From assembly GCA_963702175.1 (NCBI GenBank), contig OY969721.1, positions 868,001-932,000 on the forward strand: a stretch of DNA of 64,000 bases, written 5' to 3'. Shown here piece by piece: positions 1 to 7,446 of the stretch. Within the stretch, counting starts at the first letter, position 1, and each line of letters opens with the position of its first letter. Both the position numbers and the translations under genes were made by a program. The notes below the pieces were generated by a model. The model was not told where the DNA came from. It made no database searches and was given only the letters and a program-made list of their open reading frames with translations. Origin of the DNA: VRUE01 sp963702175 (GTDB taxonomy: Bacteria > Actinomycetota > Thermoleophilia > Solirubrobacterales > 70-9).

Positions 1-618
1 GGCCCCAGTGGCCACTTCTTCGGTGACTTTGGTGACGCCGGTGTCACCGAGTGCCCCGCCGGTGACTTTGTCGACGCCGGCAACGGTGTCATTGACCGTC
101 CCGGTCACCTGCCCGGAGGTGGAGGAACCGCTGCTACCGCCTCCGCCCGAGGCCTGGCCGCCGCCCCCGTCAGCGGGCCCGGGTGATTTTGTCGGCGCAG
201 AAGCGGACGGGGTTGCGCTAGCGGCTGGTGCCGAGCCAGAGCCTGGACCGCCGGCGACCGGCGACTCAACTGGCGAGCCTGGAGCTGGCGATCCATTCGC
301 CGCCGGGGTCCCCGCGAAAGCACCCGGCTGGTCGGAGCCTTGCCCTCTCGTCGATTTGGCGACACCTTTAGACGCCGCGCTACCCGTCGCAGCGCTCACA
401 GGTCCAGTAGTACCGGAGGGAGCCGAATCGGCGACGGCTTTTCCGCCCGAGACGGCGCTCGACTCCCCGCCACTGCCGTTCAGGTCCGGCAAGCCCGCCA
501 GGGGCCAGTCACGGAAGGCCTGGGCCGAGACGAGCAGCACGAAGGCGACCACAGCTGCCGCAATCAGTGCTGTGCCTGACACGGCACCAACCAGATAGGT
601 ATGCGCCTGTCGAATCAC
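1..618 (-). CDS. Exported Ser/Gly/Pro-rich membrane-anchored protein (partial, C-terminus off window)
   Basis: Reading the minus strand from a GTG at 618 gives 206 open codons to the window edge. A GAGGAAG ribosome site lies just upstream. The protein starts MIRQAHTYLVGAVSG and runs into one hydrophobic segment (residues about 8-33), then becomes low complexity, rich in Gly, Ser, Pro, Ala and Thr. A likely topology is a signal anchor with a long extracytoplasmic disordered region. The visible end has short repeats built on VTGT and VTGG. I do not recognise a domain. The opposite strand is also open, but its translation is a compositional shadow with no start signal. The function is unknown; a surface or wall-associated protein is an inference from composition. 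Confidence 0.6.
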   Translation of the reverse strand, partial: MIRQAHTYLVGAVSGTALIAAAVVAFVLLVSAQAFRDWPLAGLPDLNGSGGESSAVSGGKAVADSAPSGTTGPVSAATGSAASKGVAKSTRGQGSDQPGAFAGTPAANGSPAPGSPVESPVAGGPGSGSAPAASATPSASAPTKSPGPADGGGGQASGGGGSSGSSTSGQVTGTVNDTVAGVDKVTGGALGDTGVTKVTEEVATGA

Positions 619-708
619 TCGTCTTCCTCATACCCAGGGTCCCAGAACAGAACCGCCACGCCTATCCGATAGTCGTATCTCCTAATAATTTTAAGTAATA
701 GGCCTGTC

Positions 709-1896
709 CTACAGGTAGCCCATTGGATCTGTTGGCACGCCGCCCACCCGCACCTCGAAGTGGAGGTGGTCGCCGTAGCAGTGGCCGGTGCAGCCGACGT
801 ACCCGATCACGGCGCCCTGGGCAACGCTCTGGCCGGAGCCGACCGCGAAGGAGGACTGGTGGGCGTAGCAGGTCTGCAGCCCGCCGCCGTGATCGAGGCA
901 GGTGAAGTTGCCGTAACCGCCGCTGCTCGCTTCGGACTGGAGCAGGACCACCGAGCCGGCGGCGGCCGCGCGAATCGGCGTGCCGGCCGGGACGGCGATA
1001 TCGACGCCCTCGTGCATTCGACCCCAGCGCGGGCCGAAGCCGGAGACGACCGCTCCGTCGACCGGCCAAATCAGCTGCCCCGAGCCGTAGCGGATCGGCC
1101 CCGCCGGCAGCGGCGCCGAAGAGGTCGACTGCAGCTGGGCGGCGATTTCCGCCTGGATTTCGCCGAGTTTGCCCTCGACCCGGTGCTCATGGTCGTTGAT
1201 CTTGGCCAGTGCCGCCTCACGATCGCGACGGACGGCGACCAGCTCCGACTGGCGGCTCTGGACGGCCTGGCGCGCGCTGACCAGCGCCTGCTCTTCGGCG
1301 GCGATCGCGTCGCGGGCCGCTTCGATCCGAAGCTTTGCCGAGCGCAGGGTGGCAACCAGGTGCTTGACCTCGTTGCGCAGCTCCCTGACGCGGCCGACGA
1401 TCGCCTCGTCCATGCCGTGAATCCGGTTCAGGTACTCGGTCCGGTCGATCAACTCGTCGTAGCCGTCGGAGCCGATCACGACGCTGAGCACGTCCGGCGT
1501 GCCGGTCTCGTAGATCGCCACGAGGCGGTCGCGCAGCGCCACCAGCGCCCGCTTCAACCGCTTCCGCAGGATCGCGAGACGTTTCTTCGCCATCTCGAGC
1601 TCGGCGATTGCCCGGTCCAGTTCGGCCTGCTTGGCCTCGAGCCGGACGCGCACCGCCGCCTCCTTGGTCCGCAGCACGGCCACCTCGCCGGTGAGTCGTT
1701 CGATCCGCTCCCGGTAGCGGGAGATCGTCGTCGTCAGCACACCCTCTCGGGCGCCGAGGCGATCGAGCTTCTCCTGCTTTTCGTCGAGTTCCTGCTGCAG
1801 ATCGGCGGCGGGCGCCGCGGCCGCGAGGACGAGCAGCGCGACGAGCGCCGCCGCGGCAGCGAGACCAGCCGCCGGGGCAAGGCGAGTCTTAAGCAT
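709..1896 (-). CDS. Secreted M23 (LytM-type) peptidase with coiled-coil, NlpD/EnvC-like
   Basis: A 395-residue protein with a Sec-type signal (residues 1-31, ending APAAD), a long heptad-rich coiled coil (about 32-265) and a C-terminal LytM domain (about 285-390). The zinc-site pattern is visible: HEGVD gives the H-x3-D pair and DHLHFE gives the HxH motif. In the EnvC/NlpD-type family the coiled coil regulates or recruits amidases during septum splitting, and the M23 domain either cuts peptide cross-links or only activates amidases. Both metal-ligand motifs are present here, so an active endopeptidase is plausible. It acts outside the membrane. It is followed by the end of the unrelated 1-618 gene on the same strand. 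Confidence 0.9.
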   Translation of the reverse strand: MLKTRLAPAAGLAAAAALVALLVLAAAAPAADLQQELDEKQEKLDRLGAREGVLTTTISRYRERIERLTGEVAVLRTKEAAVRVRLEAKQAELDRAIAELEMAKKRLAILRKRLKRALVALRDRLVAIYETGTPDVLSVVIGSDGYDELIDRTEYLNRIHGMDEAIVGRVRELRNEVKHLVATLRSAKLRIEAARDAIAAEEQALVSARQAVQSRQSELVAVRRDREAALAKINDHEHRVEGKLGEIQAEIAAQLQSTSSAPLPAGPIRYGSGQLIWPVDGAVVSGFGPRWGRMHEGVDIAVPAGTPIRAAAAGSVVLLQSEASSGGYGNFTCLDHGGGLQTCYAHQSSFAVGSGQSVAQGAVIGYVGCTGHCYGDHLHFEVRVGGVPTDPMGYL

Positions 1897-1963
1897 CGAC
1901 GAAAGGCTAGATCAGGCGGCGCGGCGTCGAACACGCCACCGAAATCTGCAACCTAGCTTGCGA

Positions 1964-2884
1964 TCAGCGCCCGGGCGAGGCGTTCTCGACCTCGAGCAGC
2001 GTCTTCCCGGCCTCCTCCTCCATCTGCAGCGTGGTGTGCTCGATCTCGAACCGTTCGTCGAGCAGCACCTCGAGCCGGCGGCGGATCAGGTCGCGGTCGG
2101 CATCGACCGCGACGACGACATGGGCAGCCAGGGCGGCGAAGCCTGCCGTCACGGTCCAGACGTGCAGGTCGTGGACGGAGCGCACACCGCCCTCCGAGCA
2201 GATCGCCGCACCGATCTCATCGACGTCGAGCCCAGTCGGGGCTGTCTCCATCAGCACGTCGATGGGCTCCTTAATCAGCTTCCAAGAAGAAGCGAAAACG
2301 AGCAGGGCGATCAGGAGGCCGACCACGGGGTCGACGAGCGGCGAGCCGCCGGCGAGCACCACGCCTCCCGCGACCACCACCCCGATCGAGCCGAGCGCAT
2401 CGGCGGCGCTGTGGCGGAGCACACCCTCGAGGTTGAGGTCATCTCGCTGCCCCCTCGCCAGGACCGCGGTCGCCGCCACGTTGCCCGCGAGCCCGAAGAG
2501 GCCGAGAGCGAGAACACCGGCGCCGTCGATATCCGGCGGATCGCCGAACCGTCCGACCGCCGCGATCGCCACCCCGGCGGCTACTGCGACGAGGAGTAGG
2601 CCGTTGGCCAGCGCCGCCAGCACCTCGGAGCGCTGGTAACCAAAGGTGCGCCGCCCCGCTACCGGCCTCGAGGCGAGCGCGGCGGCGAGCAGGCCAAGCG
2701 CGATCGCCCCCACGTCGGAAAGCAGGTGGCCGGCGTCGGCGAGGACGGCCAGCGACCCCGTGAGGACGCCCCCGACCGCTGCCACGACGACCATCGAGGC
2801 GTTGATCGTCAGCGCGATCCACATCCGCCTCCGACTGTCCTCCCGGCGGGCATCCAGCGCATGGGCGTGCGAGTGAGCATGCAC
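1964..2884 (-). CDS. Cation diffusion facilitator (zinc/cadmium exporter, CzcD/ZitB type)
   Basis: 306 residues with a His-rich cytosolic N-terminus (HAHSHAHA), six predicted membrane spans and a C-terminal cytosolic domain. The transport-site motifs are DAGHLLSD in the second span and HSAADALGS in the fifth, giving the H-x3-D pairs expected for Zn2+/H+ antiporters. The C-terminal domain carries VHDLHVWTV, the usual dimer metal-binding segment. The start is GTG at 2884. It begins only 17 bases after a 71-base palindrome that separates it from the acyl-CoA dehydrogenase gene upstream on the same strand. The role is efflux of zinc or related divalent metals; the exact metal is an inference. Confidence 0.9.
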   Translation of the reverse strand: MHAHSHAHALDARREDSRRRMWIALTINASMVVVAAVGGVLTGSLAVLADAGHLLSDVGAIALGLLAAALASRPVAGRRTFGYQRSEVLAALANGLLLVAVAAGVAIAAVGRFGDPPDIDGAGVLALGLFGLAGNVAATAVLARGQRDDLNLEGVLRHSAADALGSIGVVVAGGVVLAGGSPLVDPVVGLLIALLVFASSWKLIKEPIDVLMETAPTGLDVDEIGAAICSEGGVRSVHDLHVWTVTAGFAALAAHVVVAVDADRDLIRRRLEVLLDERFEIEHTTLQMEEEAGKTLLEVENASPGR

Positions 2885-2896
2885 GCGTTCGAGCTT

Positions 2897-2967
2897 AGGA
2901 CCTATGCCGGTAGGGGTGGAGCGTCTTGTACCGAAGGTTAAGCGGAACCCCTACCGGCATAGGTCCT
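2897..2967. repeat. Perfect 20-bp inverted repeat, 31-base loop, resembling IS5-type ends
   Basis: The 20 bases at 2897-2916 are repeated in reverse complement at 2948-2967. The arm begins AGGACCTATGCCGGTAGG. It fills the gap between the stop of the acyl-CoA dehydrogenase gene and the start of the CDF gene. The arm resembles the terminal inverted repeat of the 930-bp IS at 24098-25027 (GGACCTAGCCCTATAGG). It could be a stripped-down IS remnant (MITE-like), a terminator, or both. The flanking triplets are TTA and TCA, both TNA, which would suit the IS1031 target rule, but they are not identical. Confidence 0.7.
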
Positions 2968-4235
2968 CACGCAGGTACGGGCTCCTTCTCTTTCGCAGCC
3001 ATCGCCTCCTCGGCGACCTCGGCCGCGTAGCCGAGGCGCTCGGCGTACTCGCGGGCCTGCATGCGGGAGATAACCATGCGCTGGATCTCGGCCGTGCCCT
3101 CGAATAGCTGGTAGATCTTGGCGTCGCGGAAGAACTTCTCCAGCGGGCACTCGGTGCTCCAGGCGTAGGGGCCGACCAGGTCCATCAGCGTCGTCGTCGC
3201 CCACATCGTCACGTCGCCGGCCTTGAGCTTCGACATCGAGCCCTGACCACCGGTCATCGGGATCCCGTTGCGGCCCATCCAGGCAGCGCGCTGGACCAAT
3301 AGGCGCGAGGCCTCGATCTCGGTCGCGACGTCGGCAAGGGTCTGCTGAATCCGCTGCGTCTGCAGCAGGGGCGTGCCGCCTTCCGAGCGGCCATCGAGGT
3401 ACTCGAGGGTCCACTCGTAGGCGGCCTGGGCGATGCCGAGCGCCGAGGCGCCGACCAGGGGGCGCGTCATCTCAAAGGTCGCCAGGGCGTCGGCGCCGCG
3501 CGACTTCTTGCCTTCCCGGCCCCGCTGCAGCTTGCGCTCCAGCTTCTCCTCGCCACCGAGCAGGTTCTCGGCCGGAATGCGGCAGTCCTCGAGCACGATC
3601 TCGGCCGTGTGCGAGGCACGGATGCCGAGCTTCGACTCCTTCTTGCCCTGACTCAGGCCGGGGGTGCCTTTGCCGACGACGAAGGAAGCCTGGCCACGCG
3701 TGCCGAGCGTCGGATCGACGGTGGCGACGACGACGTGGACGTCAGCGATGCCGCCGTTGGTGATGAAGACCTTGGTCCCGTTCAGGACCCACTCGTCGCC
3801 GTCGCGTTTGGCGGTCGTCTTCAGGCTCTTCACGTCGGACCCCGCCTGGGGCTCGGTGACGGCGTAGGCACCGAGCTTGATCTCCTCCTCGTTGCCGAAG
3901 CACTCGGGGACCCACTGGCCGATCTGTTCCGGGGTGCCGGAGGAGGCGATGCCGGCGGCGGCGAGACCGGAGCCCGAGACCGCCAGAGCGATGCCGGCGC
4001 AGCCCCAGTGGAACTCTTCGGCCGATATCACCTGCATCTGGCCCTGCTCGTCGGATGCCGAGCGCTGAATTCCCTCGAGGCCACCGAAGCCCTGCTTGCG
4101 TGCCTCCTTGATCACCTCCCACGGGGTGCTCTCCTCTTCATCGTGCTTGCGGGCGGCGGGCCGGATCACCTCGCGGGCGAAAGTCCGGCAGCGGTCCTTG
4201 TACTCCTGCTGCTCCTCGTTCAGTGCGAAATCCAT
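2967..4235 (-). CDS. Acyl-CoA dehydrogenase
   Basis: The start is set at ATG 4235 because GAAGGGG precedes it and the protein then begins MDFALNEEQQEYKDR, the normal opening of the family (about 422 residues). Longer upstream readings would translate the operator. Motifs: AYAVTEPQAGSD (FAD/substrate binding), FITNGG, and YQLFEGTAEIQRMVISR near the C-terminus, whose Glu is the catalytic base position of short/medium-chain enzymes. An unusual Lys/Arg-rich insert (KLQRGREGKKSR) sits near the middle. It oxidises acyl-CoA to enoyl-CoA in beta-oxidation with ETF as electron acceptor. A TetR-type palindrome lies 42 bases upstream, shared with the thiolase/HBD pair at 37-39 kb. Confidence 0.93.
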   Translation of the reverse strand: MDFALNEEQQEYKDRCRTFAREVIRPAARKHDEEESTPWEVIKEARKQGFGGLEGIQRSASDEQGQMQVISAEEFHWGCAGIALAVSGSGLAAAGIASSGTPEQIGQWVPECFGNEEEIKLGAYAVTEPQAGSDVKSLKTTAKRDGDEWVLNGTKVFITNGGIADVHVVVATVDPTLGTRGQASFVVGKGTPGLSQGKKESKLGIRASHTAEIVLEDCRIPAENLLGGEEKLERKLQRGREGKKSRGADALATFEMTRPLVGASALGIAQAAYEWTLEYLDGRSEGGTPLLQTQRIQQTLADVATEIEASRLLVQRAAWMGRNGIPMTGGQGSMSKLKAGDVTMWATTTLMDLVGPYAWSTECPLEKFFRDAKIYQLFEGTAEIQRMVISRMQAREYAERLGYAAEVAEEAMAAKEKEPVPA

Positions 4236-4276
4236 GCGGTCCCCTTCAAGTCTTTGCAGCGCGATCGGCGTATTGA

Positions 4277-4292
4277 TTGACTGGTCAGTCAA
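4277..4292. promoter_or_regulatory. TetR-type operator palindrome (copy 1)
   Basis: TTGACTGGTCAGTCAA has perfect 7-bp arms around GT. It lies between the acyl-CoA dehydrogenase start (4235, minus) and the CWB2-type gene start (4349, plus). The same 16 bases plus immediate flanks recur at 38352-38367 between thiolase and HBD. Repression by an acyl-CoA-responsive TetR-family protein is an inference from the palindrome type and the genes it precedes. Confidence 0.75.
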
Positions 4293-4348
4293 CCAGTTTA
4301 GGGCACCTAAAGCAGACATCAATCTCAAACCTCTAGCTTTGCGATCGA

Positions 4349-5644
4349 ATGGCGCTCAAGGACCAGCCGATCAACGCTGACCTGCCAGCGGTGCCCGACA
4401 AGGCGCAACCGAAGCCCTCCAAGCCGCCGCGTCGGCCGATACCCACGGCGCTAAAGGCAATCGCCGGCCTGGTCGTTCTTGCCCTGGTCTTCATCGTCGC
4501 GGCGATCCTTGGTGGGCGAGGCGACGAGGACGAGGCGCCTTCCACGCCGGCGCCGCCCGTGGCGGCCGGTGAGGCAGAGGCCGACAGCGCCTCCCAGACT
4601 GCAGCGCAGCTCGGCTACCCCACCTTCGCGACCAATAACACGACGAGGATCGGCGGCGGGGACGCAGTGTCGAACGCGGCCGCCGTGGCGCTCGCGGTCT
4701 ATCCGTCGGCAGACGCCGCCACGCGGCCAGACGCGGTCGCTCTAGTCGACGACGCACGCTGGCAGGACGCGGTTGCCGCCGCCGTCCTGATGGCGTCGCC
4801 GGTGCGGGCGCCGCTGCTCCTCGCGAGCGCTTCCGGCCCACCCGAGGCCACAGAGCAGGCGCTGGCGGCCCTGGGCCCGCAGGGCAGCGCCAGGACGAAC
4901 GGCGCCCAGGCCTTCGCTGTCGGCGCAGCCGCGCCCGCAGGCGGGCTGGAGACGACCCCGGTCGGCGACGGAGACCCGGCCGCGATCGCAGCCGCGATCG
5001 CGACGCTGCGCGACCGGCTGGCCGGCAAACCGCCCGCGCACATCGTGATCGCATCCCTCGACGCGCCCGAGTTCGCCGCCCCCGCCGCTGCCTGGGCCGC
5101 GCGCTCCGGCGATCCCGTCCTGTTCGCAACGAAAGACACCCTGCCGGCCGCGACCGCGACCGCACTGAGAGGCCATCCCTCGGTACCGGTCTACGTCCTC
5201 GGCCCCACCGCGGCGATCTCCTCGGCAGTCGTACGGACGATCGCCAAAGCGGGCGGCGAGGTGCGGCGCGTCTCCGGTGAGGATCCGGTGACCAACGCGA
5301 TCGCCCTTGCCCGCTACGACGACGGTGACTTCGGCTGGAACGTCAACGATCCCGGCCACGGCTTCGTCATCGCCCGCTCGGACTCCCCGCTCGACGCCGC
5401 CGTCGCGGCGCCGCTCTCGGCCTCCGGCACCTGGGGACCGCTGCTGCTCACCGACAGCACCGATACGCTTCCAGCGGCGCTGCGCGACTACATGCTCGAC
5501 GTCAAGCCGGGCTACACCACCGACCCGACGCGCGCCTTCTATAACCATGTGTGGGTGGTCGGAAACGAGGAGGCGATCAGCGTGAGTCAGCAGGCGGAAA
5601 TCGACGAGCTGGCCGAACTGGTCAAGGTCGGAGGCGAACCGTGA
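4349..5644 (+). CDS. Membrane-anchored cell-wall-binding repeat 2 (CWB2-like) protein
   Basis: 431 residues. A Pro/Lys-rich cytosolic start is followed by one membrane span (about 37-57, LKAIAGLVVLALVFIVAAIL) and an acidic linker. An extracytoplasmic region then has alternating Ala/Val-rich beta-alpha repeats such as VPVYVLGPTAAISSAVV and GGEVRRVSGED, typical of putative cell-wall-binding repeat 2 domains. In that family tandem units bind anionic wall polymers. ATG 4349 has no clear ribosome site, so a leaderless start is possible. The stop overlaps the next gene by four bases (GTGA), so the three genes at 4349-6557 look like an operon. Confidence 0.75.
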   Translation: MALKDQPINADLPAVPDKAQPKPSKPPRRPIPTALKAIAGLVVLALVFIVAAILGGRGDEDEAPSTPAPPVAAGEAEADSASQTAAQLGYPTFATNNTTRIGGGDAVSNAAAVALAVYPSADAATRPDAVALVDDARWQDAVAAAVLMASPVRAPLLLASASGPPEATEQALAALGPQGSARTNGAQAFAVGAAAPAGGLETTPVGDGDPAAIAAAIATLRDRLAGKPPAHIVIASLDAPEFAAPAAAWAARSGDPVLFATKDTLPAATATALRGHPSVPVYVLGPTAAISSAVVRTIAKAGGEVRRVSGEDPVTNAIALARYDDGDFGWNVNDPGHGFVIARSDSPLDAAVAAPLSASGTWGPLLLTDSTDTLPAALRDYMLDVKPGYTTDPTRAFYNHVWVVGNEEAISVSQQAEIDELAELVKVGGEP

Positions 5645-5889
5645 GCGAGGCGGAGAGCCCGGACCTGCTCGCCCCGAATCACGCAGTCACGGCCGAGGAC
5701 ATCCGGGCGCTGGCCGGAGCCTCCACCCCGCACTTCGCGCTCCAGGTCCGCAACCGGATCCGGCGCCTGATCGAGCCACTGGCGACGGATGACCCCGCCC
5801 GGGTCGAAGGCGAACGGAAGATCGCCGAGCTGGAGGAGCTCGCCGAGCACAGCGGCGATCCGCGCGGCACGATGGGCATCGGCCACTGA
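5641..5889 (+). CDS. Small hypothetical protein, alpha-helical
   Basis: 82 residues from a GTG that overlaps the preceding stop. The end overlaps the next start (TGATG). The sequence is helical and charged (EDIRALAGAS, FALQVRNRIRRLIEPL, KIAELEELAEHSG) with no signal peptide. I recognise no domain. Tight coupling on both sides makes it a real gene rather than a shadow. It may accompany the metallo-beta-lactamase-fold protein that follows, but no function can be assigned. Confidence 0.7.
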   Translation: MSEAESPDLLAPNHAVTAEDIRALAGASTPHFALQVRNRIRRLIEPLATDDPARVEGERKIAELEELAEHSGDPRGTMGIGH

Positions 5890-6557
5890 TGAAGAGTCTC
5901 GCCCCGGGTATCTGGCGCCTCAAGCAGTTCCCAGCCCCGAGCGTCAACGTGTACCTCGTCGACGACGTGCTGATCGACGCCGGCACCCGCTGGGACCGGC
6001 GGCGGATCTTTAGCGAGATCGAGGGGCGCGAGCTCTCGATGCTGGCGCTGACCCACGTCCACCCCGACCACCAAGGGGTCGCCAAGGATGTCTGCGAGGC
6101 GCGCGGCATTCCCCTCGCCTGTCATGCCGACGACGTCGACGCGATGGAGGGGCGGCGACCGATACAGGAGGCTGCGCCGAACCATCCGGTCAACCGCCTG
6201 ATCAAGGGAGTCTGGGAGGGCCCGCCCTACAAGGTCGAGCGGGTCCTGAACGAGGGCGACGAGGTGGCGGGATTCCGCGTCGTACACGCTCCCGGCCACG
6301 CGCGCGGCGAGGTGATCTTCTTCCGCGACTCCGACCGGGTGGCGATCTGCGGCGACGTGATCCGCAACATGAGCTATGCGACCGGGCTGCCGGGGATCAA
6401 GGAGCCGCCCGAGATCTTCACCGCCGACCCCGCCGAGAACCGCCGCTCGATCCGTAAGCTCGCCGCGCTCGAGCCGAGCCTGATCCTGCCCGGCCACGGC
6501 CCTGCGGTGTCCGATATGGCGGCGTTCGAGCGATTCGTCTCCGCGCTTCCCGGGTAG
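5889..6557 (+). CDS. Metallo-beta-lactamase-fold hydrolase
   Basis: 222 residues, cytosolic. The metal-binding signature THVHPDHQG (H-x-H-x-D-H) lies near residue 57. The later ligands are in HAPGHARGE and ICGDVIRN, and the closing PGHGP His is also present. This is the glyoxalase II / MBL-fold layout for a binuclear metal hydrolase. The family covers thioesters, lactones and phosphodiesters, so the substrate cannot be given. It is the last gene of the 4349-6557 operon. Confidence 0.88.
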   Translation: MKSLAPGIWRLKQFPAPSVNVYLVDDVLIDAGTRWDRRRIFSEIEGRELSMLALTHVHPDHQGVAKDVCEARGIPLACHADDVDAMEGRRPIQEAAPNHPVNRLIKGVWEGPPYKVERVLNEGDEVAGFRVVHAPGHARGEVIFFRDSDRVAICGDVIRNMSYATGLPGIKEPPEIFTADPAENRRSIRKLAALEPSLILPGHGPAVSDMAAFERFVSALPG

Positions 6558-6596
6558 AGCCCCTCCCAAGCCAACTGCTGACTGAGGAGGGACCTG

Positions 6597-7121
6597 ATGA
6601 GCAGGCTTAAAAGGGGGCGGCCGTCACCGGCAATGATCGTCGCTTCGATGGCCCTGATCGTGGCGTTGGCAGGGACTGCCTACGCGGCGCAGACGATCAA
6701 CGGTGGGGCGATCAAAAAGCAGACGATCGGCGGCGGCAAGCTGAAGCGCAAGACGCTGACCGGCTTCCAGATCAACACCAACAAGCTCGGCGTCGTCCCC
6801 AGCGCCAAGCGTGCCACGAACACCCACTGGGTCGTGGTCAACAACCCGGCCGGTGCCGGCAACGCAACCCTGGCGCGCGCCAGTGACGCCGGTATGTCCG
6901 CGGCGGAGGGTGGCGGCGCGGTGACGATCGTGTTCCCGGTCAACGTCACCGCCTGCGCGAACGTGGCGGGACGCAACAACGCCGGGACCACCGTGCCGGC
7001 CGCCGGCTACGCCCAGACCAACAGCTCGGCCGCCAATCCCAACGCGATCGAGGTCCGCACCCGCGACGACAAAGGTGCTGACGCGGACGCCGACTTTCAC
7101 CTGCTCGTGATCTGCCCATAG
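6597..7121 (+). CDS. Secreted protein with short KxxTIxGxxL-type repeats
   Basis: 174 residues with a strong Sec signal (SMALIVALAGTAYAA, cut near residue 31). The signal is followed by short repeats, INGGAIKKQTIGGGKLKRKT and LTGFQINTNKLG, a repeat style common in exported proteins of Solirubrobacterales. The rest is Ala/Asn/Thr-rich with two Cys that may pair. GAGGAGGGACC is the ribosome site. A strong hairpin terminator follows at 7137-7168. The function is unknown; a surface or matrix role is an inference. Its export segment resembles that of the collagen-like protein at 13039-13809. Confidence 0.8.
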   Translation: MSRLKRGRPSPAMIVASMALIVALAGTAYAAQTINGGAIKKQTIGGGKLKRKTLTGFQINTNKLGVVPSAKRATNTHWVVVNNPAGAGNATLARASDAGMSAAEGGGAVTIVFPVNVTACANVAGRNNAGTTVPAAGYAQTNSSAANPNAIEVRTRDDKGADADADFHLLVICP

Positions 7122-7136
7122 GACGGGCAGTCCGCC

Positions 7137-7168
7137 CCGGCCCCTCCCCGCCACCAGGGAGGGGCCGG
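7137..7168 (+). terminator. Hairpin terminator after the secreted protein gene
   Basis: CCGGCCCCTCCC pairs perfectly with GGGAGGGGCCGG across an 8-base loop, starting 16 bases past the stop codon. There is no T-run, as is usual in GC-rich actinobacteria. Confidence 0.75.
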
Positions 7169-7446
7169 GCCACCGCCTGGCGTGTCTCGGGCTAGGGTTG
7201 GCTCACTGTCAATGTCGGCCCACGGTCGACGGTTGGCGTCCGACCAGGCCGGTTGGTTCTCGGGACGGCGACGGGCTGACTCCTAGGGTTCGTGTCGTCC
7301 GGAAGGACTGACTTCCATGGGTTGTGTCGCCCGCCGCCACCCGAGGATCCCCGGCTTGACTTGATAGGAGCGTGGCTTCGCCCTAAGTGAGGTTTGTCAG
7401 CCGGAGGTCCGTCCGAAGGCAACGACCAATCGAAGGGACAGGCCAG
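7169..7446 (+). other. Non-coding 5' part of the IS110 element; candidate bridge-RNA region
   Basis: This stretch of about 280 bases has no supported gene. It lies directly upstream of an IS110-type transposase, where IS110-group elements encode the bridge RNA that guides recombination. Several short complementary blocks are visible. CTTGACTTGATAGGAGC near 7356 resembles CTTGACATAGGAGC just past the transposase stop, as expected if a guide loop mimics the element end. The exact left end of the element is not defined because IS110 elements lack inverted repeats. The assignment is an inference. Confidence 0.35.

Noticed and set aside
8..598. Long plus-strand open frame at the window start
   Set aside because: It is the complement of the Ser/Gly-rich minus-strand gene, which has a ribosome site, start and export segment; the plus reading has none.
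760..1956. 398-codon plus-strand frame opposite the M23 peptidase
   Set aside because: Arg/Asp/Ala-rich shadow of a clear M23 gene, caused by high GC in the third codon position.
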